Below, in pieces: positions 33,250 to 41,289 of a DNA stretch of 64,000 bases (its first letter is position 1; the number at the start of each line of letters is the position of its first letter). The DNA lies in assembly GCF_016595235.1 (NCBI RefSeq), contig NZ_JAENHL010000006.1, forward strand, positions 1-64,000. The letters are read 5' to 3'. The notes under the pieces are model-generated. The model was not told the DNA's origin, searched no databases, and saw nothing but the letters and a program-made list of their open reading frames with translations. Source of the stretch: Taklimakanibacter albus. Its GTDB lineage: Bacteria > Pseudomonadota > Alphaproteobacteria > Rhizobiales > Aestuariivirgaceae. A program made the position numbers and the translations under genes.

Positions 33250-35064
33250 ATGACGACGAAACAGGGCTCTGGCGGGGCAGCTGGCGCAACGGTCTCGCCG
33301 GGCTTGGTCACGACCGAAGCCGGCGAGCTGCATCGGGCCATCGACTGGCGGGGTGCTTTCTGGGTGGCGGCCGGCGTGCCGCCTCTGGTTCTCTTCTCGA
33401 TCGGCGGCATTGCCGGCACCACCGGCAAGCTCGCTTTCCTGGTGTGGATGATCTCGATGGTGATGGGTTTCATCCAGTCCTTCACCTATGCCGAGATTGC
33501 CGGCATGTTCGGCAATAAATCGGGCGGCGCCTCGGTCTATGGCGCGACCGCATGGCTGCGTTATTCGAAATTCATCGCGCCCTTGTCGGTGTGGTGCAAC
33601 TGGCTCGCCTGGACGCCGGTTCTGTCCTTGGGCTGCGCCATCGCCGCGGGCTACATCCTGAACGCGCTCTGGCCGGTTCCAGCGTCCGACTCGCAGATGG
33701 TGCTCGACTGGGTGAGCGCCAATGCCGCCTCACTCGCCGCGGATTCACCGCGCGTGCTGGAATGGCTCGGCGCCAATGCCGGCAAGACGGCACAGGACGC
33801 GATCACTGCACTTCTCACCCAGGACGCCGTCGCCGCGCTGACGCCCGGCATCCGCAGCTGGTCGCTCGTCTCCTTCCCGATACCGGGGCTGGCGCAGGCC
33901 AATCTCAACGCCACCTTCTTCATCGGCGCCATCCTGATGCTGATCATCTTCGCCATCCAGCATCGCGGCATCGCCTCAACGGCGAGCGCGCAGAAGTGGC
34001 TCGCCATCATCGTGCTCGTGCCGCTCGCCGTCATCGGCCTGCTGCCGATCGTGATGGGCAATATCGACTCTGCCAATGTGACGGCGCTGGTGCCCCCGAC
34101 GGCCGCTTATTCCGGTGTCGACGGCATGTGGAATAATGGCGGCTGGACCTTGTTCTTCGGCGGCCTCTTCATCGCGGCGTGGTCGACCTACGCCTTCGAG
34201 ACGTCGATCTGCTACACCCGCGAGCTGAAGAATCCGAAGACCGATACCTTCCGGGCGATCTTCTATTCAGGCCTGCTCTGCATGTTCTTCTACTTCGTCA
34301 TTCCCTTCACCTTCCAGGGTGTGCTCGGCCATTCCGGCATGCTGGCGCCCGGCATTGTCGACGGAACCGGCATTGGTGAGGCCCTGGCGGGCATGGTGCA
34401 TGGCGGCAAGGTGGTGACTCAGATCCTGGTCATCCTGATGATCCTGGCGTTGTTCCTCGCCATCATGACGGCGATGGCCGGTTCCTCGCGCACCCTCTAT
34501 CAGGGCTCGAAGGACGGCTGGCTGCCGCGTTATCTCACGCATGTGAATTCACATGGCGCGCCGACGCGGGCGATGTGGACCGATTTCGGCCTCAACCTGT
34601 TCCTGCTGGCGATCGCATCCGATCTCACCGGCTATTTCTGGGTGCTGGCGCTCTCCAATGTCGGCTACATGATCTTCAACTTCCTCAATCTCAATGCCGG
34701 CTGGATCCACCGCATCGACTCCGGCCACATCGCGCGGCCGTGGAAGGCGCCGTCCTGGCTGATCGGCCTCAACACGGTGCTGGCTTTCGTGAACGCCATG
34801 TTCCTGGGGGCCGGCGCCAAGGTCTGGGGGTATTCGACCGCCCTGTGGGTCGGCTTCGTGCTCGCCGCGCTGATTATCCCGGTCTTCGCCTATCGCCATT
34901 ATGTGCAGGACGGCGGCCGCTTCCCGCCCGAGGCGTTGTCGGATCTGGGGCTGAAGGAGGGCGATCTCGGCGAGCGCAAGGCGGGCATGCTGCCCTATCT
35001 CACTCTGGCGGGCGGCCTGATCGTGGTGCTGGTCGCCAATTGGATCTTCGTGCTGCCGAGCTGA
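33250..35064 (+). CDS. APC-superfamily permease, tandem copy 1
   Basis: A 604-residue inner-membrane amino-acid/polyamine/organocation permease with about 12 transmembrane segments. The typical first segment is LVLFSIGGIAGTTGKLAFLV; other landmarks are EIAGMFGNKSGGASVYGATA and FETSICYTRELKNPKTDTFR. An alanine-rich insert at about 140-215 (DWVSANAASLAADSPRVLEW) is unusual for the family. It lies among trimethylamine genes, so uptake of a methylated amine or of an amino-acid derivative is likely; the substrate cannot be read. A closely similar paralogue follows. Confidence 0.88.
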   Translation: MTTKQGSGGAAGATVSPGLVTTEAGELHRAIDWRGAFWVAAGVPPLVLFSIGGIAGTTGKLAFLVWMISMVMGFIQSFTYAEIAGMFGNKSGGASVYGATAWLRYSKFIAPLSVWCNWLAWTPVLSLGCAIAAGYILNALWPVPASDSQMVLDWVSANAASLAADSPRVLEWLGANAGKTAQDAITALLTQDAVAALTPGIRSWSLVSFPIPGLAQANLNATFFIGAILMLIIFAIQHRGIASTASAQKWLAIIVLVPLAVIGLLPIVMGNIDSANVTALVPPTAAYSGVDGMWNNGGWTLFFGGLFIAAWSTYAFETSICYTRELKNPKTDTFRAIFYSGLLCMFFYFVIPFTFQGVLGHSGMLAPGIVDGTGIGEALAGMVHGGKVVTQILVILMILALFLAIMTAMAGSSRTLYQGSKDGWLPRYLTHVNSHGAPTRAMWTDFGLNLFLLAIASDLTGYFWVLALSNVGYMIFNFLNLNAGWIHRIDSGHIARPWKAPSWLIGLNTVLAFVNAMFLGAGAKVWGYSTALWVGFVLAALIIPVFAYRHYVQDGGRFPPEALSDLGLKEGDLGERKAGMLPYLTLAGGLIVVLVANWIFVLPS

Positions 35065-35077
35065 CGGCCGACAATTC

Positions 35078-35104
35078 CCGCCCGGATTGCGGAAGTCCGG
35101 GCGG
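35078..35104 (+). terminator. 9-bp stem after permease 1, possible terminator
   Basis: CCGCCCGGA (35078-35086) and TCCGGGCGG (35096-35104) form a perfect stem with a 9-base loop just after the permease stop. No T-run follows, so it may protect the mRNA end or be a weak terminator. Confidence 0.45.
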
Positions 35105-35105
35105 C

Positions 35106-35163
35106 ATTGGCCTTAAATTGGTCCGGATAGGGCTTGTCCAATCATTACCAAACGGGACCCAAT
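35106..35163. promoter_or_regulatory. Opposed ATTGG/CCAAT phased arrays before permease 2
   Basis: ATTGG occurs at 35106 and 35117 with a variant ATAGG at 35127. These are followed by the opposite orientation: CCAAT at 35138, CCAAA at 35148 and CCAAT at 35159. All steps are 10 or 11 bp, so six units face one side of the helix in two opposed halves. Confidence 0.5.
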
Positions 35164-35451
35164 TAATACCACTTGAAACCAAAAACATACCATTTTAGCA
35201 TCTGACCGGCCGCACATAAGCGGCTTGCCCGTCAGGCGCGCGGTCACGCGCCGGGTCAGGGCAGCATAAAGTGGGGAAACGGTCATGCTGAAAGCCGGGC
35301 GACAGTTCCGGATGAGCGTGTTCGAACAGGAAGCAGGACGCCTCCGCGTTTTGCCGGCCTCTCTCCCATTGTCTGATCACAGCCGCCTCTTGATGAGACG
35401 TCTTCGGGCGCTCCGCGGCACGTGTCACTTCAACAAATGGAGAAGTCGCTC
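35161..35451 (+). ncRNA. Structured 5' leader of permease 2 (candidate cis-regulatory RNA)
   Basis: It matches the first leader in order but with changed stems: GCCGC/GCGGC (35209-35224), CCGG/CCGG (35295-35311), TGTT/AACA (35319-35328) and ACGC/GCGT (35338-35349). The invariant GTGGGGAAAC-x-GTCATGCTGA block is at 35271-35291, 181 bp before the start versus 178 bp in copy 1. An additional GGCGCG/CGCGCC hairpin is inserted near 35235. Stems change sequence while keeping pairing, which points to selection on RNA structure. Confidence 0.6.
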
Positions 35452-37266
35452 ATGACGACGAAACAGGGTGCTGGCGGGGCAGCCAGCGCAACGATTTCGC
35501 CGGGCCTGGTCACGGCCCAAGCCGGCGAGCTGCATCGGGCCATCGACTGGCGCGGTGCTTTCTGGGTAGCGGCCGGCGTGCCGCCTCTGGTGCTGTTCTC
35601 GATCGGCGGAATCGCCGGAACCACCGGCAAGCTGGCCTTCCTGGTCTGGATCATTTCCATGATCATGGGTTTCCTGCAGTCCTTCACCTATGCCGAGATT
35701 GCCGGCATGTTCGGCAACAAATCGGGCGGCGCCTCGGTCTATGGCGCCACCGCCTGGCTGCGTTATTCGAAATTCATCGCGCCTCTGTCGGTGTGGTGCA
35801 ACTGGTTCGCCTGGTCGCCGGTTCTTTCGCTCGGCTGTGCGATCGCGGCGGGCTACATCCTCAACGCGATCTTCCCGATCCCGGCTGCCGAGTCGCAAGC
35901 AGTCCTCGATTGGATGAGCGCCAATGCCGCGTCCCTCACGGCGGAGTCGCCGCGTGTGGTCGAATGGCTCGCCGCCAATACCGGCAAGACGGCGCAGGAC
36001 GCAATGACCGCGCTCCTCACCCAGGATGGTGTCGCCGCGCTGACGCCTGCCATCCGCACCTGGTCGCTCGTCACCTTCCCGATTCCGTTCCTGGCGCAAG
36101 CCAATCTCAACGCCACCTTCTTCATCGGCGCCGTCCTGATGCTGATCATCTTCGCGATCCAGCATCGTGGTATCGCCTCGACCGCGGGCGCCCAGAAATG
36201 GCTCGCGATCATCGTGCTTGTCCCGCTGGTCATCATCGGCGTCCTGCCCATCCTCATGGGCAAGATCGATGCCGTCAATGTGACGGCGCTGGTGCCGCCG
36301 ACGGCCGCCTATTCCGGCGCCGACGGGGCCTGGACGATCGGTGGCTGGACCTTGTTCCTGGGCGGCCTCTATATCGCCGCCTGGTCGACCTACGGCTTCG
36401 AGACCGCGGTGTGCTACACGCGCGAGCTCAAGAATCCGAAGACAGACACGTTCAAGGCCATCTTCTATTCGGGCCTTCTATGCATCGTGTTCTTCTTCCT
36501 CATCCCCTTCACCTTCCAGGGTGTGCTGGGCCATGCCGGCATGCTGGCGCCCGGCATCGTCGACGGCACCGGCATCGGAGAAGCGCTGGCCGCGATGGTC
36601 GGCGGCGGCAAGGTGGTGACGCAGATCCTGGTCATCCTGATGATCCTGGCGCTGTTCCTCGCCATCATGACGGCGATGGCGGGTTCGTCCCGCACCCTCT
36701 ATCAGGGCTCAAAGGACGGCTGGCTGCCGCGTTATCTCACGCATGTGAACTCACATGGCGCGCCGACGCGGGCGATGTGGACGGATTTCGGCTTCAATCT
36801 CATCCTCCTCGCCATCGCGTCCGACATTGCCGGCTACTTCTTCGTGCTCGCCGTGTCGAATGTCGGCTACATCATCTTCAACTTCCTCAATCTCAATGCC
36901 GGCTGGATCCATCGGGTTGATTCAGGCCATATCGCACGCCCGTGGAAGGCGCCGACTTGGCTGATCGGTCTCAATACGGTGCTCGCTTTCGTGAACGCCA
37001 TCTTCCTGGGCGCCGGCGCGAAAGTCTGGGGTTATTCCAACGCCCTTTGGGTCGGCCTCGTCTTCGCGGCGCTGATCCTGCCGGTCTTTGCCTTCCGCCA
37101 TTATGCTCAGGACGGTGGACGCTTCCCGGCTGCGGCATTGGCCGATCTCGGCTTGCGTGAAGGCGACATGGGTGAACGCAAGGCGGGCATGCTGCCTTAT
37201 TTGACGCTTGCCGCCGGTTTGATCGTCGTCCTCATCGCCAACTGGATCTTCGTCCTGCCCTCTTAG
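35452..37266 (+). CDS. APC-superfamily permease, tandem copy 2
   Basis: A 604-residue paralogue of the preceding permease with the same start (MTTKQGAGGAASATISPGLV), same length and very high identity along its whole length, including the unusual alanine-rich insert. The ATG at 35452 matches the start of copy 1; a frame extension to 35422 has no counterpart. Copy number two plus retained leader indicates a recent tandem duplication of a unit of about 2.1 kb. It ends with a strong terminator. Substrates may differ subtly or dosage may be selected. Confidence 0.88.
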   Translation: MTTKQGAGGAASATISPGLVTAQAGELHRAIDWRGAFWVAAGVPPLVLFSIGGIAGTTGKLAFLVWIISMIMGFLQSFTYAEIAGMFGNKSGGASVYGATAWLRYSKFIAPLSVWCNWFAWSPVLSLGCAIAAGYILNAIFPIPAAESQAVLDWMSANAASLTAESPRVVEWLAANTGKTAQDAMTALLTQDGVAALTPAIRTWSLVTFPIPFLAQANLNATFFIGAVLMLIIFAIQHRGIASTAGAQKWLAIIVLVPLVIIGVLPILMGKIDAVNVTALVPPTAAYSGADGAWTIGGWTLFLGGLYIAAWSTYGFETAVCYTRELKNPKTDTFKAIFYSGLLCIVFFFLIPFTFQGVLGHAGMLAPGIVDGTGIGEALAAMVGGGKVVTQILVILMILALFLAIMTAMAGSSRTLYQGSKDGWLPRYLTHVNSHGAPTRAMWTDFGFNLILLAIASDIAGYFFVLAVSNVGYIIFNFLNLNAGWIHRVDSGHIARPWKAPTWLIGLNTVLAFVNAIFLGAGAKVWGYSNALWVGLVFAALILPVFAFRHYAQDGGRFPAAALADLGLREGDMGERKAGMLPYLTLAAGLIVVLIANWIFVLPS

Positions 37267-37291
37267 CGGTCGTAAATCCCGCGAAAATGCG

Positions 37292-37323
37292 ATGGCGGCC
37301 GGCAACGGCCGCCATTTTATTTT
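37292..37323 (+). terminator. Intrinsic terminator after permease 2
   Basis: ATGGCGGCCG (37292-37301), loop GCAA, CGGCCGCCAT (37306-37315) and then TTTATTTTA: a perfect 10-bp stem with a T-rich tail. Confidence 0.85.
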
Positions 37324-37381
37324 ACCTTGATCGAGGGGGGCACCCCGCCGATACTCCCGCAGCTCAACAGGGGAGGATTCG

Positions 37382-37945
37382 ATGCTGGGCTACATACTTC
37401 TGGCGGTCCTGGTCATCGCCGGTATCTACCTGATCTACGCCTATAACGCGCTGGTTAAGAACAAGAACCTCGTCGCGGAAGGCTGGAGCGGCATCGATGT
37501 CCAACTGCGCCGCCGAGCCGATCTCATCCCCAATCTGGTCGAGACGGTGAAGGGATATGCGGCGCATGAGGACAAGCTCTTCCGCGACATCGCCGATCTG
37601 CGCGCCAAGAGCATATCGGGCGGCACCGTCACCGAGCAGTCGCAGGTGAGCCAGGCCATGACCGGCATGCTCGGCCGGCTCTTCGCTATCGCCGAGGCTT
37701 ATCCCGAGCTCAAGGCGGACGCGAATTTTCGTGACCTGCAGGAGAAGCTCGCCGGCGTCGAGGACGAGATCCAGCTCTCGCGGCGCTACTACAATGGCGC
37801 GGTGCGCAACTTCAACACCATGATCGAATCCTTCCCGACCAATATCATCTCGGGCTTCTTCCGTTTCACCAAGGCCGACTTCTTCGAGATCGGCGACCAG
37901 GCCGCGCGCCAGGTACCGAAAGTGGAATTCAACAAGGCATCGTGA
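37382..37945 (+). CDS. lemA: LemA-family protein
   Basis: A 187-residue LemA-family protein: an N-terminal membrane anchor (MLGYILLAVLVIAGIYLIYA) and a helical domain with the family motifs YNALVKNKNLVAEGWSGIDV, LRRRADLIPNLVETVKGYAA, VEDEIQLSRRYYNGAVRNFN and FFRFTKADFFEI. The function is not settled; LemA proteins are often paired with TPM or DUF2207 genes, as here. GGGGAGG lies just upstream of the start. The stop overlaps the frame of the next gene. Confidence 0.92.
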   Translation: MLGYILLAVLVIAGIYLIYAYNALVKNKNLVAEGWSGIDVQLRRRADLIPNLVETVKGYAAHEDKLFRDIADLRAKSISGGTVTEQSQVSQAMTGMLGRLFAIAEAYPELKADANFRDLQEKLAGVEDEIQLSRRYYNGAVRNFNTMIESFPTNIISGFFRFTKADFFEIGDQAARQVPKVEFNKAS

Positions 37946-37947
37946 CC

Positions 37948-39873
37948 ATGCGCGCATTCCTGTTCTCCCTCGCGCTGCTCCTCGCTGCAGCGGGGCAGGT
38001 GAGCGCGGCCGAGCGTGTCACGTCGTTCCTGAGCGACGTCACCATCGATGCCGACTCGACCCTAACGGTGAAGGAGACGATCGCTCTCGTCTCGGAGGGC
38101 ATCGACATCAGGCGCGGCATCCAGCGCGATTTCCCGACCCGCTACAAGGACAGCAAAGGCCTCAACTATGTGGTCGGCTTCGAGGTCGTCGGCGTGAAGC
38201 GCGACGGGCGCGATGAACCCTATCAGGTCATGTCGATCGACAATGGCAAGCGCATCCGCATCGGCAGCGCCGATGTGCTGCTCGACAATGGTCCGCATGT
38301 CTATGAGATCACCTACCGGACGACGCGCCAGCTCGGCTATTTCGATGGCTTCGACGAGCTCTATTGGAATGTCACCGGCAATTCCTGGACTTTCCCGATC
38401 GAGAAGGCCGAGGCCGTCATCCAGCTGCCGCCGGGCGCGACGATCAAGCAGCATGCCGAATATACCGGCCGGCAGGGCGACAAGGGCCATGATGCCGAGG
38501 CCGTCCAGACGACCGGTGACCGCTATCAGGCGCGCACCACGCGGGTGCTGGCGCCCTATGAGGGTTTCACCGTCGCCGTCGGCTGGCCGAAGGGCTTTGT
38601 CCAGCCGCCGACAGAGATCGAAATCGCCAAGGACAAGGTGAAGGACAATCTGGGCCTTTTCGCCATATTGGCCGGTGTCGTCCTGTCGTTCTTTTATTAC
38701 CTTTTCGCCTGGTTCCGGGTCGGACGCGATCCTCCCAAGGGCACGATCATTCCGCTGTTCACGCCGCCCGCGGGGCTGGGTCCCGCCGGCATGCGCTATG
38801 TCTGGAAGCAAGGCTTCGACGACAAATCCTTCGCTTCATCGCTGGTCGGCCTCGCCGTCAAGAAGCGGCTGAAGATCATTGAGAATGATGGCGACTTCAC
38901 CATCCAGCGCCTCGCCGACCAGAGCCAGCCGCTCACCCAGGCCGAGGCCGCGCTCTATAAGGCGATACCCGGCGGCAAGACCGAATTGGAGAAAGCCAAT
39001 TACGAGACCGTGCGCGAGATGAAGAGCGCGGTCCTGTCGACGCTCAAGAAGGAGCATGACGGCGTGTCCTTCGTGCGCAATCTCAGGTGGTTCTGGGGCG
39101 GCGTGGCGATTTCGGTCGTGGCGCTTCTTGCCGGAGCCGCCTTCCTGCCGGGAGAAGATGCGGTCGCGGGACTCGGCGTGACCGTCTGGACCACCTTCTG
39201 GTGGGGCATCCTGCTGGTCATGACCTGGTCGATGGTGAAAGGCATTTTTCAGACGAGCGGCATCTTCGCCAAGATCAAATCCTTCCTGGCACTTGGCTTC
39301 TTCGTTCCGTTCTTTGTCGCGGGCGGCGCCGTGCCGTCGATTTTCTTTCTGGGTTCGGGATCGCCGTCGCTTTGGGGCTTTGCCGGCGGCGCCGTGGCGC
39401 TGGTCATTCTCGGCATTCTTTTCAACTGGCTGCTGCGCGCCCCGACGATTCCCGGGCGCAAGCTCCTCGACCAGGTCGAAGGCTTCCGCATGTATATGAC
39501 GACGGCGGAGGAGGAGCGCCTCAAGGTGCTGCATCCGCCGGAGAAGACGCCTGAGCTGTTCGAGCGGTATCTGCCCTATGCGCTGGCGCTCGATTGCGAG
39601 AATGAGTGGAACTCGAAATTCGCGGCCGTCCTCGCGGCGGCGGCTGCCGCGGGTGCCGCGGCATCGCCATCCTGGTATTCCGGTGACAATTGGAACACCA
39701 GCAACATGGGCGGCTTCACCAAGAGCATCGGCTCCAGCCTTGCCAGCACGACCTCGTCGGCCTCATCGCCGCCGGGCTCGACATCCGGCTCTTCGGGAGG
39801 CGGCTTCTCGGGTGGCGGCGGAGGCGGGTCATCCGGTGGTGGCGGCGGCGGAGGCGGCGGCTCGGGCTGGTAG
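37948..39873 (+). CDS. DUF2207-domain membrane protein with glycine-rich C-terminus
   Basis: About 641 residues: a signal peptide (MRAFLFSLALLLAAAGQVSA), an extracytoplasmic DUF2207 domain (ADSTLTVKETIALVSEGIDI; IRRGIQRDFPTRY-like RRGIQRDFPTRYKD), membrane segments near residues 235, 385, 415 and 455-500, and a cytoplasmic domain. It ends in a tail of serine and glycine runs (SGGGFSGGGGGGSSGGGGGG). A GTG at 37942 is also in frame and overlaps the lemA stop. The lemA-DUF2207 pairing is common, and the function is unknown. Confidence 0.88.
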   Translation: MRAFLFSLALLLAAAGQVSAAERVTSFLSDVTIDADSTLTVKETIALVSEGIDIRRGIQRDFPTRYKDSKGLNYVVGFEVVGVKRDGRDEPYQVMSIDNGKRIRIGSADVLLDNGPHVYEITYRTTRQLGYFDGFDELYWNVTGNSWTFPIEKAEAVIQLPPGATIKQHAEYTGRQGDKGHDAEAVQTTGDRYQARTTRVLAPYEGFTVAVGWPKGFVQPPTEIEIAKDKVKDNLGLFAILAGVVLSFFYYLFAWFRVGRDPPKGTIIPLFTPPAGLGPAGMRYVWKQGFDDKSFASSLVGLAVKKRLKIIENDGDFTIQRLADQSQPLTQAEAALYKAIPGGKTELEKANYETVREMKSAVLSTLKKEHDGVSFVRNLRWFWGGVAISVVALLAGAAFLPGEDAVAGLGVTVWTTFWWGILLVMTWSMVKGIFQTSGIFAKIKSFLALGFFVPFFVAGGAVPSIFFLGSGSPSLWGFAGGAVALVILGILFNWLLRAPTIPGRKLLDQVEGFRMYMTTAEEERLKVLHPPEKTPELFERYLPYALALDCENEWNSKFAAVLAAAAAAGAAASPSWYSGDNWNTSNMGGFTKSIGSSLASTTSSASSPPGSTSGSSGGGFSGGGGGGSSGGGGGGGGGSGW

Positions 39874-40029
39874 ACGTCCATTACTGAGGCTTAATTGCGC
39901 AGCCATGGCCCGGTAAGGTCACCCGGCCGACAACACGTCATGTGAGTACCGGCAGGGCAAGCGACCTCTCATGACGCATCATATGTCTTGCGGGCCCTCA
40001 GGATCATTGCATCATCGAGGAGTCGAAAC

Positions 40030-40584
40030 ATGACTTATCGCATCGCCACGCCGGGGCTTGCCCTGGTCCTCCTGGCCGGCACGGCGTTTCTGGGCATCGC
40101 CGCACCCGCAAACGCCGCCAGCAATGCCACCATGACCGCCTGTTCGCAGCAATATCAGGCAGACAAGCAGGCAGGTAAGGTCCCGCAAGGAGTTCCCTGG
40201 TCGAAGTATTACAGCGACTGCGCCGCCAGGATGAAAAAGGGCGCCGCCGCCACGACGACTGCCACAAAGAAGAAAGCCGCCGCGAGCACGACAGCACCTG
40301 TCACTGCGCCGGCCAAGAAGACCAAGACCGCCAAGGTGCCGACTTCTCCTAATGACACGCCGAGCTTCGTTCCGCAGGAGCCGACCAGCACGGACCAGGC
40401 GGCAATCGCGACGACCGATGCCAAAGGCAAGCCCTTGAGCGCCGGTGAAGTTGCCTTCCGGCAGCGTATCCATGAATGCGGCAATGAATGGCAGCAGGAC
40501 AAGGCCAAGGGCACGCTGCCCGCCGGCGAGAAATGGCCGCATTTCTGGAGCACGTGCAACACGCGCCTGAAGACGCACGGCTGA
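40030..40584 (+). CDS. Small secreted protein with duplicated two-cysteine motif (PsiF-like)
   Basis: A 184-residue exported protein from the ATG at 40030, with a signal peptide ending about APANAA. Two copies of one motif are visible: CSQQYQADKQAGKVPQGVPW with SKYYSDCAARMK, and CGNEWQQDKAKGTLPAGEKW with PHFWSTCNTRLK. They are separated by a Thr/Ala/Lys-rich linker (ATTTATKKKAAASTTAPVTA). Each motif could hold one disulfide, resembling PsiF-type repeats. Likely periplasmic; the role is unknown. Confidence 0.75.
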   Translation: MTYRIATPGLALVLLAGTAFLGIAAPANAASNATMTACSQQYQADKQAGKVPQGVPWSKYYSDCAARMKKGAAATTTATKKKAAASTTAPVTAPAKKTKTAKVPTSPNDTPSFVPQEPTSTDQAAIATTDAKGKPLSAGEVAFRQRIHECGNEWQQDKAKGTLPAGEKWPHFWSTCNTRLKTHG

Positions 40585-40593
40585 TGGAGTGAT

Positions 40594-41289
40594 CTATCCG
40601 ATATAGTCCGAAAGCTCCGGCAGATCGCGCCGGGCGAAGAGGTCTTGCGTCGTCTCGAAGGCGAGGATGCGGCCGTTGCTCATGAAGGCGGTGCGCGTCG
40701 CCGCATAACGCGCATCTTCGGGATGATGCGAGACCAGCATGACTGTGTAGTTCTTCTCCTCCTGCAGCGCCTTGACGAGATCGAGCATCTCGCGCCGCAA
40801 CGCCGGGCCGAGCGCCGCGAAAGGCTCGTCGAGAAGCAGGATCGGCTCGTCGCGTAACAGGGCGCGGGCAATCGCGACGCGCTGGCGCTCGCCGCCCGAG
40901 ACTTCACCCGGCTTGCGGCGCGCGAGCGCCTGGAGCCCGGTGCGCGCCAGCGCTTCATCGACGGCTTTTTTCTCCGCCGCGTCGAGCCTGAGCGCCGGTG
41001 AGAGGCCGAGCGCCACATTCGTCCACAGATCGAGATGGGCGAAAGTATTGTGATCCTGGAACACCATCGTCACCGGCCGGTCCGACGGTGAGGCCAGCGT
41101 CATGTCCTGGCCGTCGAGCCGGATCTTCCCCGATTGCGCCCGGTCGAAGCCGGCGATGAGCGAAAGCAGGGTGGATTTGCCCGAGCCGCTCGGCCCGATC
41201 ACGGCGACGAATTCGCCGCGCGCGATCTCGAAATCGAACTCCGCGGTGAAGTCGTCATAGCGGAAGAAGAGCTTCTCGAGCCCGATCAT
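40594..41289 (-). CDS. thiQ: Thiamine ABC transporter ATP-binding protein ThiQ
   Basis: A 231-residue ABC ATPase starting [20 protein letters not shown] at 41289; the frame is open far upstream but that part overlaps thiP. The Walker A is GPSGSGKST, the signature [10 protein letters not shown], Walker [12 protein letters not shown] and the switch histidine VSHHPEDA. It is third in thiB-thiP-thiQ with 4-bp ATGA-type overlaps and energises thiamine or thiamine-phosphate import. Confidence 0.93.
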   Translation of the reverse strand: MIGLEKLFFRYDDFTAEFDFEIARGEFVAVIGPSGSGKSTLLSLIAGFDRAQSGKIRLDGQDMTLASPSDRPVTMVFQDHNTFAHLDLWTNVALGLSPALRLDAAEKKAVDEALARTGLQALARRKPGEVSGGERQRVAIARALLRDEPILLLDEPFAALGPALRREMLDLVKALQEEKNYTVMLVSHHPEDARYAATRTAFMSNGRILAFETTQDLFARRDLPELSDYIG

